NCBI GenBank assembly: GCA_043814035.1
Contig: JBDRKJ010000004.1
Span: forward strand, 43,224 to 107,223
Length of the DNA: 64,000 nt
From: Peribacter sp043814035
Lineage (GTDB): Bacteria > Patescibacteriota > Gracilibacteria > Peribacterales > Peribacteraceae
Direction of reading: 5' to 3'
Both the position numbers and the translations under genes were made by a program. The notes under the pieces are model-generated. The model was given only the letters and a program-made list of their open reading frames with translations. It ran no database searches and had not been told where the DNA came from. Positions 40,701 to 49,198 of the stretch are shown in pieces; positions within the stretch are counted from its first letter, which is position 1, and each line of letters starts with the position of its first letter.

Positions 40701-41084
40701 ATCAGTTGCGGGCCCCTAGCATGCACGCGTACGACGACGGGCGATGTGTGCGATCAGTGTCAGCGAACGGCATGTGCCAGCAATCAGTCATGCTACGCCA
40801 ATTCGAACACAAGCAGGACACCGGTCTGCAGTGTCCCCAATCTTCCTAATGTGAGTGCATCGGGCTGGACGGAGTGTAAGCAGGGGACAAGCGGATCCAC
40901 CAATACCATCAAGCCGGCTGTGCAGGCTCCAACAACAAGTGGCACCGTGTGCAACCAGTGCCAACAGGTCTCGTGTACGAGCAGTCAATCCTGCTACGCA
41001 AATTCCAATACAGCCAGGAAACCGGTGTGCGCCCCGAAGAATATCAGCGGTGTTGCGGCATCGGGTTGGACGGAGTGCCGGTAA
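37743..41084 (+). CDS. Large secreted cysteine-rich protein with 11 DUF4215-type repeats
   Basis: 1113 residues from the ATG at 37743. A signal peptide (about 1-27) is followed by three repeats of the C-G-D/N-G...E-x-C-D-D-G-N...D-G-C type, a beta domain, and a Ser-rich linker. A golvesin/xanthan-lyase-like beta domain spans about 300-480 (V-L-D-N-S-D-P-R-F-F; L-P-G-G-T-Y-D-V-Y-A-T-W), then more Ser-rich linkers and eight further Cys repeats. Interspersed C-x-x-A-C/S-x-x-Q-S-C-Y modules repeat towards the end. Each Cys repeat probably forms local disulfides. No C-terminal anchor is seen. The upstream ATGs lie before the TGTATAATA promoter and are rejected. It is probably a surface or attachment protein. 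Confidence 0.85.
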   Translation: MERKAVLSLMFSLCAFVYSGLLVSGAYLPQVSTGVVPDSRSLLAAVTGGYCGDGVQNTGEDCDDANRKPGDGCSSQCETEFCGDGVVSGNEECDDRNTVNNDGCNARCLFEYCGDVVVQTGEECDDGNVLLNDGCDHDCMKEPLVIDASFSTDLDTITFSFSQDPGTQNEIRYEVYRVGSDVMLGGGAVGTQGDPSVITGFRGQLDSYGAGSYRIDFAACPRPPMNEAPNIDATCGPRVSKTINYVIPSSSSSSSVSSSSVPASRSTCGNSVTEAGEQCDDGNSVDDDDCTNSCTLRVTPPSDGIYVLDNSDPRFFVIHKNNFQDHGNGMMVDDRAAYNGSYHSLLNVTMVGWKYGGTFGTPEYRTLPGGTYDVYATWQPSGGYTSVMFTAQLDLVLPSGGRRSAIAAVLDQRVNQTVAPSGATFRGQTWKHIGSVTFEGNREVKVLAKPMLTNDRFGADAVAFKARAPVVTSSSASSVRSSSSSGFTHKDCIGQDGAIIAVPINEPCPTFSSSSFSSVSSAMSSASSTPTGRAICGNGVKEGSEQCDDGNRYNQDGCNVECRIDTPLQPLSGICEPCSECDRTSAGCYVYTGNDPAILRDIINPACKQSPSTYHATTSGWRTCRQPPVRGNGRLEGQEECDDGNTVDGDGCGAYGNREPKYYCPSCEGVTCPTGKACYVTRNGSPTCLSINSSNPSWYRCRDCGNGRPDAGEECDDGNTVNGDACTNECTRAKCGDGVIWNGHEYCDDGNTANGDGCGSTCQDCACSPACSYGQSCFISLVGNAPHCGAPTSTGEVSGGYWDICPTCGNGAREKNETCDDGRLNGTSNHCNTNCNGRVAARCGNGVVESSEQCDDGNQSNTDACLNTCRYAACGDGFIRAGIEQCDDGNRTQGDGCNAGCQIEVNGSSASNAGKCTCSPACPSTQSCYVHVSGRAVCSTPGLSVNGWSECTGGGGGSPCPSPPSCVAPSQGCSYRNLVYNSNGCLISCGPLACTRTTTGDVCDQCQRTACASNQSCYANSNTSRTPVCSVPNLPNVSASGWTECKQGTSGSTNTIKPAVQAPTTSGTVCNQCQQVSCTSSQSCYANSNTARKPVCAPKNISGVAASGWTECR

Positions 41085-41107
41085 TCTGAAACGTGCGATT
41101 TACAAAG

Positions 41108-41137
41108 GTGCCGAGGATTCATGCTTCGGTACTTTTT
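41108..41137 (+). terminator. Intrinsic terminator
   Basis: GTGCCGA (41108-41114) pairs with TCGGTAC (41126-41132), one G-T pair, followed by TTTTT. It lies between two convergent genes. Confidence 0.7.
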
Positions 41138-41142
41138 ATGAT

Positions 41143-43671
41143 TCATTTCTCGTCCGGCGGAAGACCGTAGTACCTGAAGAGGAAGGTGGCGATATCTTTG
41201 AACACCGGCGCAGCCGATTGCACACCGAGATCTTTGCCGTACGCCTTGGGGCGGTCGAACTTCACGAGGACGACGAATTTGGGATGATTGGCGGGAGCGA
41301 AACCCGCGAAAGAGGTGATCACCGATCCGGTGCCGGATTCGTACTTGCCACCCGGCCCCGCGATCTGACTGGTGCCGGTTTTGCCTGCCATGCGATATCC
41401 GGGTACTTTGGCGACTTTGGCGTAGCCGTTATTCACCGAGCTCACGAGCATGGCGGTGATCGTGGCAGAAGTTTCGGGAGTGATGACCTGATCAATCACC
41501 TTCGGCTGCGTGCGCTCCACTGTTCCATCGGCACGGATGATGCGATCGATGATCATTGGCTTCATGAGCTTTCCACCGTTGCTGAGGGCAGCGAAGGCCG
41601 TGATCATCTGCAGAGGGGTGGCCGAGAGTCCCTGACCGTACGCGGAGGTGGCGAGCAGCGCATTACTCCAGTTCTTCCACGGCCGCAGCTCGCCGGGGAG
41701 CTCGTCTTCCAGCTCCACACCGGTAATGTGTCCGAACCCGAAGCGGTCTAACGCACGGTAGAAAAGCTTGCGGCCGAGCTTGGCAGAGACCGTGGTCATG
41801 CAGGTGTTGATCGAAAATTCCAGACAGTTGGTCATCGTCACCTTGCCGAAGTACTTGAGGAGTGCGTTCTGGATGGTGTACTCGTCCACCTTCACCGGGC
41901 CGATATCATCGTACATGTCATTGGGCGTCACTTCGCCCTGGTCGATGGCAATGGCCATGGTGACAGGTTTCATCACCGACCCCGGTTCGTACACGGTCTG
42001 CACGGCACGATTGAGGTATGCTCCCACGCCGATTCCATTTTCGTACTTGAGCCATACATTCGGACGATCGGTGGGAAAGAGTTCGATGCGTGTCGTTTCG
42101 CCCATGTAGAGGTAGTACCGCACGATGTTTTGCAGTTCGTAGAGCTCCTCAATTTCCTGCAGTTGCTTCTGTTTTTCGGGCGAGATCGCCGAGCGTCCCT
42201 GTTCGGTGAACACGTCATCGATGTACGCTTTCAGGATGAACGATCGCGTATCAGGGTGGTAGATCTCTACAACAATCTGCTTCTGCTGGCCGGTCGAGAG
42301 CACCATGGGGACCTTCTCGAAGACCGCTCCGTAGTTATTACTATCGAAGAGGGGAGCATTCACCATAGCGAGAATACGGCCGGTCTGAGGATCCATGACG
42401 ATCGCCTGACCGCCCTCGGCATCGATATTTTTCACAGCGGCATCCATAATGGTTTCCACCTCTTTTTGAATGCTGCGGTCAATGGTGAGGACGATCGTAT
42501 CGCCGTCTCTAGGATCAACGATGCGCTGATCTGCGGTGAGGATCTGTCCGCCACTGGGATCGCTGACTGTGGAGATAAGACCCTCCTGCCCTCGCAGTTG
42601 TGGATCGAATGTGCGCTCGATGCCGTACTGTGCCTCCTGGCTCGGGTTGAGGAACCCGACGACGTGTGAGCCTACCGTTCCATCGGGGTAGAAGCGCCAG
42701 TGTTCAGGGATGAGCGCGATACAGCGCAGGGGATCAGCAATACGTTCCGCCTCTTCGATCGTACGCGCGGATTTTTTACGGGCCAGTGTTTCTTGCAGTG
42801 ACTGGAGCAGGAGATCCTTCACACGGAAGGTGATCGAGGGGGGGAGCCGTCGCATGATCGAGACGTAGCGCATCGGCCGACTGCGTAACATGTCGCGCAG
42901 CACGATAGGATCCTTGCCGAGCGGTTCGGAGAGCTTGCGTGCGATCGTGGGCAACTGTGACTGATTCACCTGCTCAGGATCTGCCGAAATGAGCTGCGAA
43001 TCTCGGTTCACCGTAACGCCCGAAATTCCAAGTTGCTCCACTGCTTCCATCTGCAATTTGTTTGCACCGTAGAGGAGGGGGACGAACGTCACACGATCCT
43101 CGGTAATGCGCTCTTCGATAGAGCGAGCGAACCGTCGGCGCACTTCGGTAATGTCGGGGAGATCGGAGGGATCAGGTGGCGGTAAATCCTTGGGGAGTGG
43201 TTCGAGGAGCGTGGTCGAGAGAAGCGCATCCATGCGAATCATGGGATCGAAGGCTCCCAGATACTCGCGCATCAATTCACGCGGACAGAGCGACGAACCC
43301 GCGGAGCAGGCGGCGTGCACCTCGGGCGTGACGAGAAGATCAGACAGCTTCTCTGCCACCATCACCGGATCTTCGAGAATGAAGGGATCCACGTAGAGGA
43401 GATCGAGGGTGGTATTCGTGGCGAGCATGCTTGTCTCGTTCGTCTTGCTGCTCTGAGAGAGAATTTCGCCGCGCCGGGCAGGCAGCACGACACCTCCGTA
43501 GTGTTGGGCTTGGGCGTAGGAACGGTACTCGTCACCGCGCAGAAGCTGCAGCTCAAGCAAACGTGCGAGTATAATGAGCCCGCAGAGTGCGAGCATGACG
43601 TGCACGATGAGCATGCGCTGCTCGATGGAGTGTGTGCGCTTGCTCTCGAAGGGGGAACGGTACGCGCTCAT
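41143..43671 (-). CDS. Penicillin-binding protein (FtsI/PBP2-type transpeptidase)
   Basis: 842 residues. Single N-terminal membrane helix (about 22-42), then a dimerisation region with R-R-G-E-I and a long low-similarity insert. The transpeptidase domain has the three motifs S-V-M-K (in Y-E-P-G-S-V-M-K-P-V-T), S-I-N and K-T-G-T-S. It cross-links peptidoglycan at the septum or side wall. It is longer than typical FtsI (about 580-700) because of inserts at about 90-330 and 455-540. TATAAT lies 9 bases before this ATG; the frame start at 43677 is too close to the -10. Confidence 0.92.
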   Translation of the reverse strand: MSAYRSPFESKRTHSIEQRMLIVHVMLALCGLIILARLLELQLLRGDEYRSYAQAQHYGGVVLPARRGEILSQSSKTNETSMLATNTTLDLLYVDPFILEDPVMVAEKLSDLLVTPEVHAACSAGSSLCPRELMREYLGAFDPMIRMDALLSTTLLEPLPKDLPPPDPSDLPDITEVRRRFARSIEERITEDRVTFVPLLYGANKLQMEAVEQLGISGVTVNRDSQLISADPEQVNQSQLPTIARKLSEPLGKDPIVLRDMLRSRPMRYVSIMRRLPPSITFRVKDLLLQSLQETLARKKSARTIEEAERIADPLRCIALIPEHWRFYPDGTVGSHVVGFLNPSQEAQYGIERTFDPQLRGQEGLISTVSDPSGGQILTADQRIVDPRDGDTIVLTIDRSIQKEVETIMDAAVKNIDAEGGQAIVMDPQTGRILAMVNAPLFDSNNYGAVFEKVPMVLSTGQQKQIVVEIYHPDTRSFILKAYIDDVFTEQGRSAISPEKQKQLQEIEELYELQNIVRYYLYMGETTRIELFPTDRPNVWLKYENGIGVGAYLNRAVQTVYEPGSVMKPVTMAIAIDQGEVTPNDMYDDIGPVKVDEYTIQNALLKYFGKVTMTNCLEFSINTCMTTVSAKLGRKLFYRALDRFGFGHITGVELEDELPGELRPWKNWSNALLATSAYGQGLSATPLQMITAFAALSNGGKLMKPMIIDRIIRADGTVERTQPKVIDQVITPETSATITAMLVSSVNNGYAKVAKVPGYRMAGKTGTSQIAGPGGKYESGTGSVITSFAGFAPANHPKFVVLVKFDRPKAYGKDLGVQSAAPVFKDIATFLFRYYGLPPDEK

Positions 43672-43798
43672 GGGCACCGCATTATAGGGATGGGACCTTT
43701 GAGAGTGGAGGGAGTTCGATGGACAAGCTGCTCTCAGACCGATGAAACCGACGAACCGGGGAATGGCCAGTAGTGCGTTTTTCTGCTATAATGAATCG

Positions 43799-44929
43799 AT
43801 GGCTCCAAATGCTTGGGAACAGATGGATGGCAAGACGCTCTTGAGCACGCTCGAGCAGAAATGCGTTGCTCAGGGCATTTCTGACCTGCACTGCTCGCCC
43901 GAGAAAACCTTCGTGCGATTTGAGGTGCGTCTGCACGGAATATTGGAGCTGCTCGCGCACATTACGCCTGCGGTGTACGTGGATTTTCTGCGCCACGTGA
44001 AATTCGCGTCAAAGCTAAAAATGAATATCACGAATATCCCCCAGGACGGTCAGTTGGTATTCGATGTCAGCGAGAAGACACAGGATGGTCAAGAAGAGAT
44101 GCGCACGGTCAACATTCGTGTCGCGACCATTCCTTCCCGCTTTGGTGAGGCAATCACCCTGCGTTTTCTCGATCCCAAGCAGGGGATCGTGGAGCTGAAG
44201 GAACTAGGATTCCCCGATGGGATGTCGAAGGATCTCACCGAGATGATGAATGTGGCCAACGGGCTCTTTCTCATTACGGGTCCCACAGGATCAGGAAAAA
44301 CGACCACGCTCTATGCACTGCTCAAGACAATCATCGGCACGCATCGCCACATCGTCACGCTTGAGGATCCGATCGAGTACGAGATCAGCGGTATCGTGCA
44401 GAGTCAGGTGGATCCTTCACACGACTTCACGTTCTCGTCGGGATTGCGCTCGCTTTTGCGTCATGACCCCAACGTCATTCTCGTGGGTGAAATCCGCGAT
44501 CTCGAGACAGCACAAACCGCCATTGACGCCTCGCTTACGGGTCACTTGGTGCTCAGTACACTCCATACGAACTCTGCGATTGAGGCGATTCCCCGTCTGC
44601 TGTCGATGGGTGTCAGTCCCTATACGTTTGCTCCGGCACTCCGTGGTGTAATGGCACAGCGTCTCGTGCGAACACTGAAAGACGAGTTCAAGAAGGAAGG
44701 GGCACAAATGGATCCCGCGAACAGTGCCTCGTACGACGGTCGTACGGTGATTGCTGAGTTTGTGCAGGCGACGCCCGAAATCCAGAACCTCATTCTTGGC
44801 AACGAATCGGCAATGGCCATTGAACAGCAGGCCCGAAAGCAGGGATACCGCTCCATGCGCGAAATGGGCGATGAGTTGGTGAAGGCGCGCGTCACAGTGC
44901 AGTCAGAGGTGGATCGTGTGACACGATGA
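43799..44929 (+). CDS. PilB/GspE-family secretion ATPase, minimal form
   Basis: 376 residues from the ATG at 43799. I-S-D-L-H near 29 begins the N2 domain. Walker A is I-T-G-P-T-G-S-G-K-T-T-T, the Asp box T-L-E-D-P-I-E-Y-E, Walker B I-L-V-G-E-I-R-D-L-E-T-A, and the His box L-S-T-L-H-T-N-S. It powers assembly or retraction of type IV pilus-like filaments. The N1 domain of PilB/GspE and the four-Cys zinc site are absent, so it may be PilT-like in role. TGCTATAAT (hexamer 43787-43792) ends 6 bases before the ATG: clear leaderless spacing. Confidence 0.9.
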   Translation: MAPNAWEQMDGKTLLSTLEQKCVAQGISDLHCSPEKTFVRFEVRLHGILELLAHITPAVYVDFLRHVKFASKLKMNITNIPQDGQLVFDVSEKTQDGQEEMRTVNIRVATIPSRFGEAITLRFLDPKQGIVELKELGFPDGMSKDLTEMMNVANGLFLITGPTGSGKTTTLYALLKTIIGTHRHIVTLEDPIEYEISGIVQSQVDPSHDFTFSSGLRSLLRHDPNVILVGEIRDLETAQTAIDASLTGHLVLSTLHTNSAIEAIPRLLSMGVSPYTFAPALRGVMAQRLVRTLKDEFKKEGAQMDPANSASYDGRTVIAEFVQATPEIQNLILGNESAMAIEQQARKQGYRSMREMGDELVKARVTVQSEVDRVTR

Positions 44930-45054
44930 GACCTGAAACGTTCTTGTGTCATCTTGTCTCAAGCTGGCTATTCTTTGTTTTCGGTGAGTGGAATCACGGC
45001 GGAGCGCAGCGGAGACGGATGGATCGGGTGACACGCTGAGGTCGTAACAGTCTT
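44911..45054 (+). repeat. Degenerate duplication of the 3' end of the ATPase gene
   Basis: Bases 44911-44945, covering the last codons (D-R-V-T-R-stop), recur imperfectly at 45021-45054, which would also read D-R-V-T-R-stop. The intervening 75 bases show nothing I recognise. Confidence 0.5.
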
Positions 45055-45088
45055 AAGAGGGAAAGAAGGCCTTTAAGAGGGGTTTTTT
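45051..45088 (+). terminator. Probable intrinsic terminator
   Basis: TCTTAAGAGG (45051-45060) pairs with CCTTTAAGA (45070-45078, one bulge), followed by GGGG and TTTTTT. It ends the ATPase transcript, about 120 bases after its stop. Confidence 0.6.
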
Positions 45089-45190
45089 GGTATGTCTTGC
45101 CGGCTTCTCCTGTTTCTACGCCTCTCCAGCCTTTCGTCTCTTGCCTTCACCTATCATTCACGTTTACCATAAACGACCAATCCCTTGCCT

Positions 45191-46900
45191 ATGCTCTACT
45201 ACCGCCATCGCCGCAATCATTTCGCCCTCGCGGAGCAGTCTTCCCTTAGTCGAGCGGTGCGGCCGGTAATTGGAATCATTCTTGCGTTGGCTATTCTCTA
45301 TTTTGCCGGGTCGTGGCTTCTGCAGAAAATTGGATTTGGAAACCACGCACGCCAGACAGCGGTATTACTGACGGTTGAGCGACAAGGGGCGGCGCAGGTC
45401 TCACTGGATGACAAGGAATTTGCCACGGCGCAGAGTGACATGAAGCTCTATACCACGGACCGGATAAAAACAGGTGCCAGCGGAGGAGCAGCACTGACGT
45501 TCTTCGATGGCACGATTCTGCGGTTGGGCGATCAGACAGAGGTGACGGTGCTCCAGAGTGATGTGCGTACAGAACAATCCCTCCTTGCGGTAAAGTTGTC
45601 GACCGGGCAGCTCTGGGTTTCGACGCCCGCAATGCCGGCGTTTACGGGTGCAGTACTGCGCACGGTTGAGACGGCGAGTGACATCGTCTTCGAAATTCCC
45701 AAGGGCACCGACGCCGTCATTGGTCTGCGTTCCGCCACGGTGTATGCGGCTTCTGGCTTGGGCATGAAACTCGATATTCCCAAGGCAGTGCTTCCGGTGA
45801 TCGTGGGCGAGGGCCAGCAGTTCGCACTCCCTGAGAATTACAATCCCGATACAGACCTCTACCAGTATCGCTCGGTCATTGGCTCACTTTCCTCTCTGCC
45901 GGTACTTGTACAGGAAGGCCGGTCGCTCTATCTCTCGAAGAAGCAGAAGGTTTCCTCTTCTTCCGGATCTGCCATGTCAGTGGGAGAGGGTATAGAGCTG
46001 ACAGTCTCAAACCCCGCGAACAACATCACGATACAAACGGGCACTGTGGAGGTGAAGGGTATGGTGGGGAGCAAGGTGTCGACTGTGCGTGTGAATGGCT
46101 ATCAGGCCAATCTGGCGGCAGACAGGACATTCTCGATAGAGCTCTCGTTGCCTGATCAGAATTCTGTCTCTGTGACGATTGAGGCGCTCGATACACAGGG
46201 CACCGTGCTCGAAACGGTGGTGCGCCAGATTGCGCGTAATTTGAAGCCTCCGGCATCGCCGACGATCACCGATCCAGCGAAGAACGGACAGACGTACCGC
46301 ACGCAGCGCACGGAGCTGGAGATTTCTGGTTCTGCACCTCAGGGAACAGCCGGCATCATCGTGAACGACTATCGCCTGCAACTCTTCAAGCCCGGTGATA
46401 CTACGTGGACATACCTGGCCTCGACAAAGCTCGACAATTACAAGGAGGGGGAGAACGTCTTCACAGCCACTGCCATCAATGATGCAGGGATGAAGAGCGA
46501 GCCGGTCACACTGAAGATTATTCTGGGAGGCGAGGGAGAGGGGATCATCGATGCGGGGAGCGCCTCAAGTGATGCGTCCATCATCACCTCTGAAGAGGAT
46601 TTGCCCAAGAATGCTGCACTGAAACCCGGCACCGTACATGTGACGGGGCCGATCGCCGGAACACAGTACACCTCCACGGGAAGCGCCTTCTTGATCGAAG
46701 GTACTAATCCTCCCGAAACGGACAGCGTGTGGGTGAACGGATACCGGTTGCGCCTGTACACACCTGGCAAGACATTCTGGAACTACATTGCCGATCCCGC
46801 GCTCGGTACGCTGAATCGAGGTGTGCATACCTATAGTATCAATGCGCGCAATGCCAAGGGCGAGTTGCTCGATTCGATCACCTACACGGTCACTTACTGA
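45191..46900 (+). CDS. Membrane-anchored FecR-domain protein with Ig-like repeats
   Basis: 569 residues from the ATG at 45191. A basic N-terminus and one membrane helix (about 25-45) are followed by a FecR-type domain (about 55-190: T-D-R-I-K-T-G-A-S-G-G-A-A-L, then D-G-T-I-L-R-L-G). Three Ig-like/cell-surface beta repeats come after about 265, each with a V-N-G-Y-x-x-L or V-N-D-Y-R-L-Q-L turn. The layout suggests an extracytoplasmic scaffold or sensor. No sigma factor gene is adjacent, so FecR-type signalling is not supported. TACCAT gives a leader of roughly 14-20 bases. Confidence 0.78.
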   Translation: MLYYRHRRNHFALAEQSSLSRAVRPVIGIILALAILYFAGSWLLQKIGFGNHARQTAVLLTVERQGAAQVSLDDKEFATAQSDMKLYTTDRIKTGASGGAALTFFDGTILRLGDQTEVTVLQSDVRTEQSLLAVKLSTGQLWVSTPAMPAFTGAVLRTVETASDIVFEIPKGTDAVIGLRSATVYAASGLGMKLDIPKAVLPVIVGEGQQFALPENYNPDTDLYQYRSVIGSLSSLPVLVQEGRSLYLSKKQKVSSSSGSAMSVGEGIELTVSNPANNITIQTGTVEVKGMVGSKVSTVRVNGYQANLAADRTFSIELSLPDQNSVSVTIEALDTQGTVLETVVRQIARNLKPPASPTITDPAKNGQTYRTQRTELEISGSAPQGTAGIIVNDYRLQLFKPGDTTWTYLASTKLDNYKEGENVFTATAINDAGMKSEPVTLKIILGGEGEGIIDAGSASSDASIITSEEDLPKNAALKPGTVHVTGPIAGTQYTSTGSAFLIEGTNPPETDSVWVNGYRLRLYTPGKTFWNYIADPALGTLNRGVHTYSINARNAKGELLDSITYTVTY

Positions 46901-47811
46901 TCCTTGGGGAGCGTAAGGGATAGCGTGCGTAGCGTTTTTTTGAAGGGAGCGGGCAGCGCAGCGACGACTTTTTGTTTTTTTGCTGCGGGTGACTGAAACG
47001 AGAGCTCCCACGCGTGCAGGCAGAGATGGTCTGCAGTGCGATTCTGGGATCCGTATGTGGTATCACCGAGGACCGGATGGCCGATGGCGCTTAAGTGCAC
47101 GCGGATCTGGTGGGTGCGCCCGGTGTGCAGATCACACTGAAGGAGTGCTGCAGTCTTTCCTGCAGAGAGGAGGTGGTACGTGGTCTGCGCGCTGCGTGTT
47201 TGCGAGGCGCCCATGATCGCCATCTTTGTTCGGTTTGCGAGGGAGCGGCCAATGGGAGCATCGATGTGGGCTTCTCTGTCTGAGGGCACTCCCTCAACAA
47301 TGGCGAGGTACGATTTCTGTACCGTGCGATCCTTGAATTGCTTCTGCAGTGCGGCGTGTGCCTGAGGCGTCTTGGCGATCAGCAGGCAGCCGGTCGTTTC
47401 GCGATCGAGGCGGTGAGCCAGTACTGTTGCAGCAGAAAAGGGGATGCGCTTCTTTTTAAAGAGGAAGGCAATGCCGTGCAGAATCGTCGGTTCGTCCTTC
47501 TTCAAGCCCGGTGCGGGGTGCACGGCAATCCCGGCAGGTTTATCGATCACGAGGCAGGCGTCGTCTTCGTACAGGACTTTCAGCTTGAGATCCACGGGAG
47601 TGATGTGACTCTCAGAGGCGGGCTCTCCGTTGTCCGTCACGATCACCCAATCTCCGGGTTGGACGATGCAGGCGGGCTTGCGAGCAATCCTGCCGTTGAC
47701 GAGTACGCCACCTGCGCGGATCAGTACACCCGCTTTTACACGGCTTAAACCCTCGTTTGCAGCGGCAAGGCTCACATCCAGACGTGTACGGGAGGGGACG
47801 AGGAATTCCAT
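46894..47811 (-). CDS. RluD-family 23S rRNA pseudouridine synthase
   Basis: 305 residues. N-terminal S4 RNA-binding domain (about 10-60), then the catalytic motif A-H-R-L-D-R-E-T-T-G near 133, with the invariant Asp. Later comes L-H-T-G-R-T-H-Q-I-R-V-H-L near 230. It isomerises uridines in large-subunit rRNA. TACACT lies 7 bases before the ATG. It overlaps the end of the FecR gene by 7 bases (convergent) and is divergent from tyrS with only 61 bases between starts. Confidence 0.92.
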   Translation of the reverse strand: MEFLVPSRTRLDVSLAAANEGLSRVKAGVLIRAGGVLVNGRIARKPACIVQPGDWVIVTDNGEPASESHITPVDLKLKVLYEDDACLVIDKPAGIAVHPAPGLKKDEPTILHGIAFLFKKKRIPFSAATVLAHRLDRETTGCLLIAKTPQAHAALQKQFKDRTVQKSYLAIVEGVPSDREAHIDAPIGRSLANRTKMAIMGASQTRSAQTTYHLLSAGKTAALLQCDLHTGRTHQIRVHLSAIGHPVLGDTTYGSQNRTADHLCLHAWELSFQSPAAKKQKVVAALPAPFKKTLRTLSLTLPKDQ

Positions 47812-47872
47812 GCTGACCAGTGTACCCGATGATGGCTATTCCTCGTTGAATTGGGCTGGTATCCTTCTGCCC

Positions 47873-49183
47873 ATGAGCAATCACGATGAATTACTCACCC
47901 GCGCTGTCGAAACGGTGGTTCCGCGCGATCTTGCCGAGAAGAAACTCAAGAGTGGTAAACCGATCCGCCTCTACCTCGGTATCGACCCTACAGGCAATAA
48001 GCTGCACATCGGGCACTCGGTTCCGTTGCGCAAGCTCAAAGCGTTTCAAGAGGCAGGGCACGAAGTGATTTTTCTCATAGGCAGCTTCACGGCGATGGTG
48101 GGCGATCCGACTGGTAGGGATGCGATGCGCGTTTCACTAACGAAGGAGCAAGTGGAGGAAAATTTCAAAACGTACAAAAAGCAGGCCGCAAAGATTCTGG
48201 ACTTCGAAAAACTGAAAATCGTCTATAACCATGAATGGCTAGAGAAGATGAGTTTTGCGGAGATCATGAAACTTGCGAGCCACTTCACGGTTCAGCAAAT
48301 GCTCGAGCGAGAGATGTTCCGTAAACGTATGACACGCACAGTCCTGTGTAAGAAGTGTCGAACTCCTATTCCGCTGTTTAAGTCGTCGGATGTTTCGATG
48401 GAACAGATACAGGGAGATCGCTGGCCATTCTCGGTAACATGTGGGAATTGCGGTTTTGCATTCACTCCATTGAAAAAGGAGATTCTCGAAGAGGAACCAA
48501 TTAGTCCGAATGAGTTTCTCTATCCGCTCATGCAGGGCTATGACTCCGTTATGTTGGATGTGGACTGCGAAGTCGGTGGTAACGATCAGCTGTTCAACAT
48601 GCTCTGCGGTCGCAAGCTCCAGAAGGTATTTGGAAAGCGCGAGAAGTTTATACTCACCACCAAGCTCATCGAGGGAACAGACGGGCGCAAGATGAGCAAG
48701 ACCTACGACAACTGTGTGTACATTGACGATGAGCCAGCCGACATGTTCGGCAAGGTGATGAGTGTGAACGATGACCTGATGGCCACGTACTTCGAGTGTT
48801 GCACTGATGTTGCTTTAGACGAGGTGAAGAAGATTCTCAAAGGCTCTCCGCGTGATGCCAAGGCGCGTCTGGCGCGGGAGATTACTACGCTCTATCACGG
48901 TGCGGATGCCGCAACGAAAGCAGAACAAGCCTTCGATCGTGTCTTTAAAAACAAGGGCCTGCCGGAGGATATGCCGGAGGTAAAGGTGAAGAAAGGAACG
49001 CTCCTCGTTGATGTGCTCGTGTCATCCAAGCTCGTGACCAGTAAGTCCGAGGCCCGTCGCGTGATCGAACAGGGAGGCGTAAAGCTGAACAAAAAAGTTA
49101 TTCAATCAATCGAGCAAGTGGTAGAGGAGGGGACGGTGCAGGTAGGGAAGCGGAAGTTCGCCCGCCTCTCAGTTTCGAGCTGA
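47873..49183 (+). CDS. tyrS: Tyrosyl-tRNA synthetase with inserted zinc-ribbon
   Basis: 436 residues from the ATG at 47873. The class I signature is H-I-G-H-S near 47 and the KMSKS-type loop is G-R-K-M-S-K-T near 270. A C-terminal S4 domain follows (S-S-K-L-V-T-S-K-S-E-A-R-R-V-I). After Q-Q-M-L-E-R-E (about 145) there is an insert of some 50 residues with C-K-K-C and C-G-N-C, then the usual N-E-F-L-Y-P-L-M-Q-G-Y-D-S. The insert is a four-Cys zinc-ribbon in the connective region, which I do not know from standard bacterial TyrS. TGGTATCCT (47857-47865) ends 7 bases before the ATG. Confidence 0.95.
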   Translation: MSNHDELLTRAVETVVPRDLAEKKLKSGKPIRLYLGIDPTGNKLHIGHSVPLRKLKAFQEAGHEVIFLIGSFTAMVGDPTGRDAMRVSLTKEQVEENFKTYKKQAAKILDFEKLKIVYNHEWLEKMSFAEIMKLASHFTVQQMLEREMFRKRMTRTVLCKKCRTPIPLFKSSDVSMEQIQGDRWPFSVTCGNCGFAFTPLKKEILEEEPISPNEFLYPLMQGYDSVMLDVDCEVGGNDQLFNMLCGRKLQKVFGKREKFILTTKLIEGTDGRKMSKTYDNCVYIDDEPADMFGKVMSVNDDLMATYFECCTDVALDEVKKILKGSPRDAKARLAREITTLYHGADAATKAEQAFDRVFKNKGLPEDMPEVKVKKGTLLVDVLVSSKLVTSKSEARRVIEQGGVKLNKKVIQSIEQVVEEGTVQVGKRKFARLSVSS

Positions 49184-49198
49184 GGGGTGTACTCTGGG

